Source: Zygnema cylindricum
Lineage: Eukaryota; Streptophyta; Zygnematophyceae; Zygnematales; Zygnemataceae
DNA: 36,270 bases
NCBI GenBank assembly: GCA_037447655.1
Contig: JBBHKE010000710.1
Span: 1-36,270, forward strand
Reading direction: 5' to 3'
Positions within the stretch are counted from its first letter, which is position 1, and every line of letters starts with the position of its first letter. The translations under genes were made by a program, and so were the position numbers. The notes beneath the pieces were generated by a model. That model was not told the DNA's origin, made no database searches, and saw only the letters and a list, made by a program, of their open reading frames with translations. This document shows, one piece after another, positions 26,441 through 36,270 of the stretch.

Positions 26441-27277
26441 TTACACCACTTCTTTAAACAATTCCCTCATTTCTTCCGAGGTCGGAGCCATGACTTCGTT
26501 GTAACACTTTGTCGCCAAAGACTCCAAGTCCTCGTACAGCTCCATGAACTCCTCCTGATAAAGACAAACAAAGAAGAGAAAAAAAAAAAAAAAAAAACAG
26601 AACAACAACAACAAAAACAAACAATTTCCTCAGGAAAAAGAAAAGCAATTTCCTTGGAAAGGAAACAATTTTGAAGGGAGAGGGAGAGGGAGAGGGAGAG
26701 GGAGAGGGAGAGGGAGAGGACGAGGGACAGGGAGCGAGAGAGAGAGAGAGAGAGCGAGAGGGAGAGGAAAAGAGAGAGGGAGATGGAGAGAGAGGGATAG
26801 GGAGAGGGAGGGAGAGGGAGAGGGAGAGGAAGAGGGAGAGGGAGAGAAAGAGGGAGAGGGAGAGGAAGAGGGAGAGGGAGAGGGAGAGGGAGAGGGAAAG
26901 GGAGAGGGAGAGGAAGAGGGAGAGGAGAGGAAGAGGGAGAGGAAGAGAGACGGAGATGGAGAGAGGGAGAGGGAGCGAGGGAGGGAGAGGGAGGGAGCGG
27001 GAGAGGGCGAGAGAGAGGGAGGGTGCGGGAGAGGGAAGGGAGAGGGAGAGAGAGAGAGTGGTAGAGGGTGAGGGACAGGGAGAGAGAGAGAGAGCGAGAG
27101 GGAGAGGGAGAGGAAAAGAGAGAGGGATATGGAGAGAGGGATAGGGAGAGGGAGAGAGAGAGAAAGTGGTAGAGGGCGAGGGACAGGGAGAGAGAGAGAG
27201 CGAGAGGGAGAGGACAAGAGAGAGGGAGATGGAGAGAGGGTGAGGGAGAGGGAGAGAGTGAGGGAGAGAGAGAGGGT

Positions 27278-27320
<43 letters not shown>

Positions 27321-30300
27321 GGGGGAGGGAGAGGGAGAGGGAGAGGGAGAGGAAGAGAGGGACGGAGAAGGAGAGAGGGAGAGGGAGAAGGAGAGGGAGA
27401 GGGGGATAGGGGACGAGCGAGTAGGAAGCACACACCTCGCACTTCTCCCACAAGGAAGGGAGGAGATCTCCGGTTGTGAGTGTTCTCTTCATGCGCTGAT
27501 ACATGGCCGATAGCGACTTGTCGGGCTGCAAAACGAATACATAAATACATGAACAAATATATAAATAAAGAATTAAACGAATAACAAAATGAATATATGA
27601 ATAAGCAAATGAATGACCCAATGAACGAATGAATGAATGGACATAAAAACAAAAAAAGTAAACTTCATGTCAACTCCAAAAATATGAAAACGACGGTGGA
27701 TTAATAAACGAATGTAACACAAAACCTCCTTCCTCTTTTCTCCAATTCCTTTTCCCATTTCCAATCTACAAAGGGTTCCTTTTCAGGTGACTTCGTTTTT
27801 TGTGCAAGAGCTTCACTTGAGCATAATTTTCTGGAAGAAACTTTGAAGATTTTAGTCGACAAACACACTTCCAGAGTAAGAAGTAATTCCAGAATGATGT
27901 AATCTTCTTCCAAGTCATGGAAAAGGTGAGTTTTCTGTTCAAAAGAGTCGCTTTAAAAGAGTCTCTGGGGCCAAATGCTTCACGGTTTTCATACACAATT
28001 AACCCACAATGTACACATATATATAACAATACCTACGTATACATACATACGTACACACTGATAGGCACTAAGGGCAGGTTGCATAAAACATTTTCGATAC
28101 TGTTATACATATTTTAAAAACAATCCAGTTTCAAAAAGGGTGAACCTATTGTATTACTGTCAGATTATTTCCGGAAATATGAGCATCGAAAGCTTACTAT
28201 CGTGGCCTCGAACCAGTGCCTTCCAAAATATAAACCAAAACTACGCGGTATTTTGAATGCAAGAAAAAACTTTTGGCATCATTAGAGATCAGTGGTTGGT
28301 GGTCTATAGTTGAGAACTTCCCATTCTTTGTGATGGTTTAGGTTCAACTCCCTTATCATGGTCAATTGTAAAACTCACCGTTGCCAGTTGGGCTTTTAGC
28401 ATTTTCCTAAACTCCAATTTGGTGAGTCCTACTTGAAACGGAATCTGCAATATGTTTAAATACAGATACAGGAAAACGTTGTCTATGTCAGTAAATCAGT
28501 AGAACGTTTTCTATGTCAGTACAGGACAACATTACAATTCAACAAAGGGCCTTTCTACAAACCAAAGCACAAAAGCAAAACATGATTAGAAACCATCAAA
28601 TTATTTCAACAGCATACCCTTCACCATAATGTTTGTGGTCCACACTCTTTATGAACCAAGTCAAATTAAGTAGTTTTGGGGTAAATCAGTTAAATGTCTC
28701 AACGGAAACATAAGTTAGTGTGGAATATAACTGATTTGGGAGAATTGTTGAATATTACTATGGGTTGGGGGAGTTAACACATAAGAAAGCTTATCAAAAA
28801 CATTCACATTAAATTGGTGAACAATCTATTAGAAGAAAAATGACCAAAGAAAAGAAAGAAAAAAAAGAAAAGGTTTGAGAAAAATTTACCTCTTCCGTCT
28901 CCACAGTTACCAATAAACTTTTGATTTTTTGTCTGTACACAAATAATTGGTCGAATTGCTGCACAAAAAAAAAAATACAATAACAAGAAATAAATCAATA
29001 AAAAACGAAAAACAAAAACAAAATAAAAAAAAACAAATAAAAATAGAGAAACCAATAAGCTTCTACAACCCCACTTCATGAAATTCTTGAAAGGGTTTTT
29101 GTAAGGTTTTTTAAGGATTTGAGAGGATTTCTTTTTGTAGGGCTTTTTAGCCCAACACCAATAAGCTTCACTAATTGATACTAATAAAAACAAAATAAAA
29201 TTATACACGATAAGGAATATTTGACTGCACAAGAAATCCTTAATTTACTTCCAAAACTCAACCAGACAAGTTTTAAAATGAGGTCACCAAACTTTGAAAA
29301 TCTATGTTAGAGAGAGCGGGAAAGAGGGAGAAAGAGAAGAGAGAAGAGAGGGGGAGGGGAGAGGAAGGGAGAGGAAGAGAGAGAAAGAGAGGCAATGTAC
29401 AGATGAGTATGCCTGTTGTAGCCTTCAGGCCATTGGCCCAGAGAAGAAACGACAAGAGAGAGAGAAGAGAAAAAGAGAGAGGAAAGAGCGAAGAGAGAAA
29501 GAGAGAGAAGGAAAGAGAGAAGAGAGAAAACGAGAGGGGCATGGGACGTGAGAGAGAAATGATGTTGAAAGTGTTTGTTTTCCGCATTTATGATACCGTC
29601 AATATATTCGGAGCATGCGAGTTCATAGGCCTCGTGAAAAGAGAAGAGAGAAAGAGAGACAAAAAGAGGCGCATGGGAGGGGAGAGAAAAATGATTTTGA
29701 AGGCAAACGATCTTTTACCGCATTTATGATACCATCGATATATTTGGTACAGGCAAGTTCGTAGGCCTCACTGGCCTGTTGGTAGTATTTTCGCAAAGTG
29801 GGCAAAGAACCAGCGAGGTCATATGTGCTGTCACACCTCAATAGGAAAAAAACAAAAGAAAAAAGTAACATATTTAGGAAAGTAAAAAAAAAACAACTTC
29901 AGAAAAAGTAAAATTAATAACAACTTTAGAAAAAGTTATTTTGACATCCCATCGGCTATCTAAACTGGTATAAATACTCATTTTCCAAAGGACTTTAACA
30001 AAGGAAAAAAGGCTACATGAACTGGTATAATTCCTAAAAAGAATTTTGAGAGGAATTTAGAATTGTCAGAGATCCAGAAGTTTTCTGCAAAATGGAAAAA
30101 CATAGCAGCTTTTTGTCCATCAAAAGAACATCAACTAAAACATCAAATTAGAAAGATCTCTCTCCCTCCTCTCTCTCTCCTTCTCTTACTTCCTCTCCCA
30201 GTTTCTCTCTCTCTCTCCCCCCCCCTCCCGCTCTCTCTCTCCGTGTCCCTCTCTCTCTCTCGCTCTCTCTCTCTGTCTCTACCCCTCTCCCATTCTCTCT

Positions 30301-33300
30301 CCCTCCCTCCCTCTCTCCCTTTTTTTAAGAGAAGACTTTTGCAAGAGATTTGGTAGAACTTGTAAGGATTTCCAGTTCTAGCAATTTTTTAAAAGCGGCA
30401 AATTTTCCAAAAAGGAAAGCATCAGCATTTTACGGGTCCATTTGCGCGAGAACCGATAGCTGCCCCTGTTTTCTTTTCTCTCTCTCTCTCCCTCCCTCCC
30501 TCTCTCCTTCTCCCTCTCCCTCCCTCACTCTCTCTGCCTCTCTCCCTTTGTCAGAGGGAGACTTTTACTAGACTTGTAAGGATTTCCAGTTCTTGCCTGT
30601 TTTGAAAAGCAGCAAAATTCTCCAAAAGTAAGACGTCGGCGTTTTTCGGATCCATTTGTGCGATTCTATCGAGAACTGAGAACATAGTAGTTACCTGAAC
30701 CCCATAAAACCCCAAAAGTACAAAAATAGCTTTGGTACAAAAATAGCTTTTGTGCCCCACAACCTCAAAGTTTCTGACACTTAATCTGAAAGGTTAAGAA
30801 CGACAATCCGTTTGTAAGAGGTCTTGATTAATTGACAAGAACAGGATAAACGCAGAAAGAGAAGAAAAGGTTGAATGCGAGAAAAAGGAAGAACAGGGTG
30901 AAAATTGTTGGCCTTTGGGTTCGAAACTCTTATAAATCTAATGAGGTGGTATACAATGTTCCTTCTTATTAGGGTTAGGGTTTAAGGGGTAGAAACAATA
31001 ATGCCCGAATGTGATTTCATCCTTGTTATAACCACTGCTTTTGAGAATTTAGTTGAAAACGCATGAAAAAAAAAAAAACCAAATTTGCTGTTAACTCTAA
31101 CAGCAGTGAGTACTGAAGTATTATACATGAACGATATATGCCTCTACTGTATCGTTAAGTATCGCTGTATTGGCAATTTAAGTATGGATTTCTCTTCCCT
31201 TTTTTTTTTTATTACGACGTAAATGACATAGCGTAATAACACACGCTCCTTATGCGTTAATTCTCGGGCTTGAATACGTTGTTTTGCTTCGATAAAAAAA
31301 AATCTATCCCCAAACAGTTGACGTAAATTTAAGGTTCCAGCTCCAAAAATCTACAACCTAGTAAGCATATATCCTACCGTGTTTTTTTTAAATGCATTGG
31401 AAGCACATCCCAATGCTATATTGAAAAAATCAAATACTGGCACAATTGACTATTCGATTATTGTGCAATTACGTAACTGCATAACAGCCTATAACACGGA
31501 ACACTAACGTGAAGTACAGTTACCCGTTACCAAATCTGTTACAAAGAGACTCACCAGCTTTGTATATGCCTGGTCCACCATTTCCCGAGACCCATCCTCG
31601 ATGAGATTTTCCATTTTTGTGGCCAGATTCATGAACCTAGACCGCATCACATCATATCATCCAATAAGAACACTTAAAACTAAGAGTGTGCCTGTGTTCA
31701 CAATAATATTTCATACTAAACAGATAATAGGTGATTAACTAATTAGTAAATGAACTTCGACCATCATTAATAGTATGGGCCACAGTCTGGTGGTGAAAAC
31801 CCCACCAATTGAAAATAACATGCACAGAACCTTAAAGTATGCAAGCACTGCAAATTTTGACTTCCAAAAGATGATTTAACCTTCCTGACAAGTTATTGTT
31901 GAATCCCATCTGCGCATCAAAAGATTAGAATCACGATCGATTTCCTTTTCCAGTATGACCAATCAGCTTTTCAGAGCCTCTAAATTGCATGAAACAACAA
32001 ATATTTGAGTAAAATAACTGCAAGTAAGCTCAAAAAAAGCAAAGCAAAGCAAAGCTCATTTGATCCATTCTGCAATTGAACTTCTTGTCACAAAGACTCA
32101 ATTTTAAATGGACCTCTCATCACAAAGATAAAATTACAAGATAGAAAAAGAAACAAAAGGGAAATAAAATTGAGTGCAAACTGGAGTTCAAGATGGAGAA
32201 GGAGACCCACTGTGGAATAAATGTGAGTACTCCGGCTTGTTCTCCGGTTCTGCCTCTCGCAGCCCGGTCATGTTTTTCAATTTGGGCGTTCACCTCATCC
32301 ACATACTGCATTAAAAAAATAAAAGAAAAAAGAAAAAAAAACGTTGCAAAAAAATGAATAGATGTTGCAAAAAAAAAAAAGGTTAATGAGGAAGAGAAGA
32401 CTCGAAGCGCAAAAGAGAGGGAGTCGAAGAGGCATATAAGAAAAACTATAGGAGTTAACGATGTGAACGAAACAAGACTTAACTATGCAGAAGAACGAGA
32501 TTTCATGATACAGAAGAAAAAGGTATTTTCAGCAGAAGAGAAACAGGCTAATTATTTACATCGAGTGTAACCTCTCAGGTATCTGTCAAAACTGTTTTCC
32601 ACCTTCGATATAACTTCTCAAGAGAGGGTTAGACCTTGGAAAACCAGCCCATCATTCCATTCACACTGGAAACCCAACTCAAAATAGAACAACAAGTGAC
32701 CTTAATAGCAAAATCAATAATGGAAAAAAACCCTAACAGGTCATCAATGCAACTGCTTGTATAATCCTGAACTGTCTTGGACGTGCCTTGAAAAACGAGA
32801 GTCTTATTTTCTTGTGTAAATCTAAGAGAAGCTTTCGAATATATCCTTGCTCCGCTCCGTGAGAGGACAACCATTGGTCAGTTTGACCCAACATCGGAAT
32901 ACACCTCAAATGGTCGATAGTATATGCCCAGTCAACAATAGAGATAAAATCTTCCTGTTCAAAAAAAAAAAAAAAAAAAAGGTGTCAGGAAATAACAGCT
33001 CTTGGTGAAACATAACTTATACATTTTGCAGCGAGTAATTAGCATGGAATAAAGTGAAAAAGCAAAAACCAAACCAAGATTCTGGATTTCCAGATACTTT
33101 TGAAATGAACCTTATCTTGCTCCTAGTAAGTAGCATGGATTAGATAGAGTGGGAATCCTTTTGTGAAGAAAAAACTAAACTCTGTCGGAAATAACCAGTC
33201 TCTGCTGAAACTAAAGTTACACCCCTTACCACACAAAAATGGTACAGAGTTTGACTATAAGAGCATGAAAAGTACAACACCGTGAATCCCTATTAAAGTT

Positions 33301-36047
33301 AATAACACTAATTTGGCGCAGGTTGTTTTTGGTCCCTGAAAATAAAGTGGCGTATATAATACTCGTTTATTCTTTAACATAATTGGGTAAGCGGTTGAAT
33401 ATCGTCCACGTCGCTCGGACCTAAAGCAATAACACCAAAATAAATTCCACACTACATATTTCATAATGTTAATCGTTGTGGTGGGAATTTCCTTGTAAAC
33501 AGAGATGCAAAATACCAACATTGAGAAAACAACAACGTTTTAAGAGGAGAAAGTAACCTGAACGCCGTCGAAAAGGACATCAATGGCCGCCAGAAGCTCC
33601 TTCAACTCGGCCGGATTGGCATCTGAAATAAATCCCCAAACACCAAAAAAAAACCCAAACACCGATAGTAGCATTGACTTAGAAGCCATGGAAAAAGATT
33701 CAAAGGAGCTAACAAGACAAAGGTGAAAGGTTGCAGTGTAGACTGTCTTCCCATGAACAGAATTGAGTTCCCAAAAATAAAAAAGTGAGTGACCCAAGAC
33801 AAAAAACCTTACGAAAGAAAGAAAGACAAACGTATCGAAGGGTCCAAAGCTAACGACAGAATTAGAATCTAGAAAGGTTTTCTAATCAGAACAGCTCGGC
33901 CCAACAGCTCTTCTCTGTAGGACCAGCTAAGATCAGAATCCGGTGAGACAGGTGACTAAAACAGAGACAAAAATGTAAATAAGCCTAAGAACGAAATCCC
34001 AGATATACAAGGCAGTGCATTTTGTCATGAAAGACATTCTGGATAATCGCAGACGACGAGAATTCTATTAAAGTATACAGCCAACAAGAAAATATACAGA
34101 AACAACTAATTCTCCAAAAATTTGAAACCAGCCTCAGATAAACTCAAACCAAGTCAAGCCAACAAACTCAAGGGAGGCAAAGTTAAGGACATCAAGTCAA
34201 GTCAAGTCAAGTCAGTCAAGGCAAGGGCAAGACAAGTGTATTTTTCGTCCAGTAAGTAGTCTCCATAAAGAGGCTTCAAGGAATGTCCTCAAAAAAACGG
34301 GTTTTCCACATTTGCCTCAAATGAGAACTGATCAGTAAAATAAAGTCTCCGTGAGGAAATTAACGAGGAGGTTACAAAAAGTAAGAAACACGTGGAAGCT
34401 CAAACATTCTTCAGAAAAGACACTATCGTATAGCATCACCTCATCTTCCTAGTGACAAAAAAATACCAGGTACATCCAAACAGGCAAAACTCTATAAAAG
34501 CATAGGAATACAACGCACACAAAAAAAAGCAGTGAAATATTTAGATACTTAAGTAATATTTTTTGTATGAGCTGTTGGTTAGAACCAGATCTCGACCAAT
34601 CAGAGCTCAGATTTTTGATCCACACTAAAAATGGTTTTCGGTACAATAATTACTTGAATTATGCAATGAAATAGCGTTTCATTTTTTTACGTCAGCGACT
34701 AGTTTTTGTTAGATAATAAATAGTATTCTTTTAGATAATTCAATAGTATTCTAGTATGATTGGATCCACACTAAAAGCGTTTATTGGTAAGGTAAAATTT
34801 ACATCTTTATATGACTGATTAGTATTTTTTAGATGTTTTAATATTAGTAGGTACTTTGATATTTTTTAAGATAGTTGAACCCACACTAAAATATCTATCG
34901 GTACGGTGAATATTAAATTTACATAAAAAAAATTGAGGTTTTCTTAATGTTATTGAAAAGTTTTTTTTTAGATAATTGAATAGTACATCAAATCCACACT
35001 AAAAATGCTCATCCGTACCATAAAATTTTCCTCATTAAATATCCCTCCCATTGTTGAAGCTGCTCCTTTTTGCAATATAAGATGAAGGTATACGCAACTA
35101 TTACACATGATTTCAATATGGATTTTAAGAAATTTTATTTACCTCCTTTACCGGTCGGAGCATCCTGGTTGTGGTCCCTCGAATCTGGAGGAAGGGCTTC
35201 AAATCGCATGTAGTCGGCAAAATAAACAGCCTGCAACCTCCAAGAATCGGATAAGTAAGACTTTCAACAATGCACAAACAACTTCAAATACATGCAGGAA
35301 ATGTTCCACAGCATATAATTTTTTGTACATTTTCATGGAGACACATACAGCCTCGATTCTGCATATGTTTTTCCCCTTTCCCTGTGGAGAACCAGCTACA
35401 TAGACTTAGGAGTTTTCCATTGGCCAGGGTGTTGTTACTAGAACCAAATGCACATCACAATAAAGAACAAAAAGTAGGTGTCAGCGGTATGTTGGTGAAC
35501 TAGGTCAAACAGTTTAGTAGAAAATAAGAGTTAGTGTGCTTGATAATATATGCTGAGAATCGCAGGTTAAACATCCAACAGTAATTATGGTGAGAGTTGC
35601 CACTAGCCCATTAACAATAAACACTATTATGACGTGAGCTGCCGGTTTAAAATTCAACGCCTATTACGTGGAGAGTTACCAGTTGAAATCTGAAAGTAAA
35701 GCGGAAGTTGCCAGTTGAAAATCAACACTCTCAACATTAAAAATCAGCACTCAACACTAAAATCAACACTCTCAATTGTTCAGGTGAGAGTTACAAGCCA
35801 AAATCCGCCACCAACAACGATGAAAGTAGCCCATAACAATCCACACTGATATGGGTGAGATATGTACCTCGTCGGCCAACAAAGGAATGAATGTCTTCAA
35901 CATCCGGGCATAGGCATCGGATGCCCCGGATGTATCTCCGGTTCCCTGTGCCACACTAATTGCTGTCCCGGTCGCAGTTTCCGTACGACCTAAACTTGCT
36001 TTCGGAAGACGAGCATTTGCCTTCAATTCGCCCGCGAATTCTCGGGT
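26441..36047 (-). CDS. SEC3: exocyst complex subunit SEC3, C-terminal 407 residues (12 exons, 5' part outside window)
   Basis: Exons in transcript order: 36047-35868, 35230-35143, 33622-33558, 32954-32787, 32305-32211, 31636-31555, 30694-30597, 29827-29719, 28958-28890, 28444-28379, 27525-27436, 26554-26441 (stop at 26441-26443). SEC3 is a subunit of the exocyst, which tethers secretory vesicles to the plasma membrane. The product matches the helical C-terminal half of plant SEC3: YARMLKTFIPLLADE, IVDWAYTIDHLRC, YVDEVNAQIE, GVLTFIPQFMNLATKME, FSVLDRIAQMDPKNAD, LLLENFAAFQNS, YYQQASEAYELACT, EEIPFQVGLTKLEFRKML and DLLPSLWEKCEEEF. All junctions keep frame. Ten of the eleven internal exons were placed by clear acceptors; donors after 32787 and 30597 are GC (see findings). 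The N-terminal part, including any membrane-lipid binding domain, lies beyond the right edge. Introns contain long GA/CT tracts and tandem repeats. Confidence 0.93.
26673..27415 (-). repeat. long GA-rich tract with a 42-base G run in the last SEC3 intron
   Basis: Purine-rich (GGGAGA, GAGAGG and similar) across more than 700 bp, with a G homopolymer at 27278-27319. On the SEC3 sense strand this is a CT/C-rich polypyrimidine intron. All open frames over it are low complexity. Confidence 0.95.
27526..28378. other. SEC3 intron with AATGAAT-type simple sequence
   Basis: About 27540-27640 is degenerate AAATA/GAATGAAT repeat. The rest is unremarkable. A 70-codon - strand open frame (27701-27913) lies inside but adds nothing that SEC3 homologues need, because exons 28379-28444 and 27436-27525 join without a gap. 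Confidence 0.6.
29309..29695 (-). repeat. GA tracts alternating with decayed copies of a SEC3 exon
   Basis: Three GA tracts (about 29309-29395, 29454-29560, 29637-29695) are separated by two short non-GA segments (29397-29453 and 29565-29636). The right one clearly resembles part of the neighbouring exon 29719-29827; the left one resembles it weakly. Confidence 0.8.
29565..29636 (-). pseudogene. decayed copy of SEC3 exon 29719-29827
   Basis: CCGCATTTATGATACCGTCA, ATATATTCGG and GAGTTCATAGGCCTC match the true exon end and donor flank (CCGCATTTATGATACCATCG, ATATATTTGG, AAGTTCGTAGGCCTC). The donor GT of the original (TTTAC on +) reads TTTTC here, so it would not splice. It lies in the downstream intron between GA tracts. 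Confidence 0.8.
30156..30549 (+). repeat. two CT tracts flanking a decayed SEC3 exon copy
   Basis: CT tracts at about 30156-30322 and 30474-30549 each precede a stretch reading AGACTTTT..., then CTTGTAAGGATTTCCAGTTC. The whole module (CT tract plus exon) is therefore duplicated. Here the CT strand is antisense to SEC3, unlike most tracts in the window. Confidence 0.85.
30359..30470 (-). pseudogene. decayed copy of SEC3 exon 30597-30694
   Basis: CTTGTAAGGATTTCCAGTTC, AAAAGCGGCAAATTTTCCAA and GGGTCCATTTGCGCGAGAAC match the intron start and exon at 30574-30670 (CTTGTAAGGATTTCCAGTTC, AAAAGCAGCAAAATTCTCCA, GGATCCATTTGTGCGATTCT). The frame is broken by stops and small gaps. It lies in the intron 3' of the functional exon. 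Confidence 0.82.
30969..30989 (+). repeat. short telomere-like motif in a SEC3 intron
   Basis: Reads TTAGGGTTAGGGTTTAAGGG, two to three TTAGGG/TTTAGGG-like units. Too short for any firm claim. Confidence 0.35.
34190..34222. repeat. CAAGT pentanucleotide repeat in a SEC3 intron
   Basis: About five to six tandem CAAGT units, with imperfect CAAGG units after them. Confidence 0.75.
34617..35030. repeat. four degenerate 112-146-bp tandem repeats in a SEC3 intron
   Basis: Each unit starts with ATCCACACTAAAA or a variant (about 34618, 34763, 34878, 34990). GGTA(C/A) follows about 20 bp later, then AT-rich sequence with TTTTTTAGAT and TAGTATT. The last unit is partial. The array ends just before exon 35143-35230. 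Confidence 0.72.
35590..35867. repeat. degenerate repeat of about 35-45 bp next to a SEC3 donor site
   Basis: GTGAGAGTTGCCACTAG, GTGAGCTGCCGGTTTAAAA, GAGAGTTACCAGTTGAAAT, GAAGTTGCCAGTTGAAAAT and GTGAGAGTTACAAGCCAAA follow one another, with CAACACT(CTCAA) between some of them. It ends at the donor of exon 35868-36047. Confidence 0.6.
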
Positions 36048-36164
36048 CTGTGACACAATGTCACACCGTGTTTGGGGCTTAATTTGAACAAACACTGTAG
36101 ATGATGTGAAGGAAAGGAAAGGATGACGTGATTTGAATCTGAAGTTGTGGCACAATGTCAAGGG

Positions 36165-36196
36165 ACTCTCCTCTCCCTCTCCTCTCCCTCTCCCCC

Positions 36197-36270
<74 letters not shown>
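36165..36270 (+). repeat. CT tract ending in a 73-base C homopolymer at the window edge
   Basis: CTCTCCTCTCCCTCTCC leads into an uninterrupted C run (36198-36270) that reaches the end. It lies in the SEC3 intron upstream of exon 35868-36047. A homopolymer at the very end suggests a contig or scaffold edge or sequencing slippage, so its length is unreliable. Confidence 0.85.

Noticed and set aside
26454-27652. Very long Ser/Leu/Pro-rich open frames (up to 384 codons) on the - strand and Arg/Glu/Gly-rich ones on the +
   Set aside because: They are translations of the GA/CT tract between two SEC3 exons. Only the short ends coincide with real exons.
27701-27913. 70-codon - strand open frame in a SEC3 intron, and ATGGAAAAG|GTGAGT on the + strand at about 27917
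   Set aside because: SEC3 exons on both sides join without a gap relative to plant SEC3, and the + strand mini-exon has no partner exon.
36050-36160. Similarity of CTGTGACACAATGTCA (36048-36063) to TTGTGGCACAATGTCA (about 36145-36160) as another exon-boundary copy
   Set aside because: Only 16 bases with two mismatches, too short to separate from chance, though it would fit the pattern.

Overview
The window is nuclear DNA of a eukaryote with many spliceosomal introns. The two host genes are plant-like: a bacterial/plastid-type serine acetyltransferase and an exocyst SEC3 whose C-terminal half aligns almost without gaps with land-plant SEC3. Together with TTTAGGG-like motifs and plant-type Ty1/copia and Ty3/gypsy elements, this suggests Archaeplastida, perhaps a green (streptophyte) alga. 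The taxon is an inference and is not proven here.

Bases 1-13544 are a graveyard of LTR retrotransposons. A decayed copia element (A, + strand, 1 to about 3845) meets, tail to tail, a - strand copia assembly. That assembly consists of a fragment (B) holding only a 5' leader and gag start, one shared LTR (4173-4521), and a nearly full-length but broken internal region (C, about 4522-9095) with a truncated 5' LTR. A satellite-like array follows (about 100-bp monomers paired into about 201-bp dimers, 9173-9958). It abuts a + strand gypsy pol remnant (9959-12612) and a probable 3' LTR. Bases 13545-15760 hold no recognisable gene but several inverted repeats.

The first host gene (16063-21776, +, seven exons reconstructed here) encodes a complete serine acetyltransferase. 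Its reading frame runs on, within one exon, into a C-terminal EF-hand pair (one degenerate and one canonical loop, 36 residues apart). This Ca2+-sensor-like fusion of a cysteine-synthesis enzyme is the most striking signal in the window. A 500-N assembly gap sits in its last intron.

The second host gene (26441-36047, -, twelve exons, running off the right edge) is the C-terminal 407 residues of exocyst SEC3. Two of its introns appear to use GC donors. The two genes converge on about 4.7 kb without a confident gene.

Two genome-scale habits stand out. Long CT/GA tracts fill introns and flanks and mostly put pyrimidines on the sense strand. Decayed partial copies of real exons or exon boundaries also lie beside the functional ones, often between CT/GA tracts, in at least five places.
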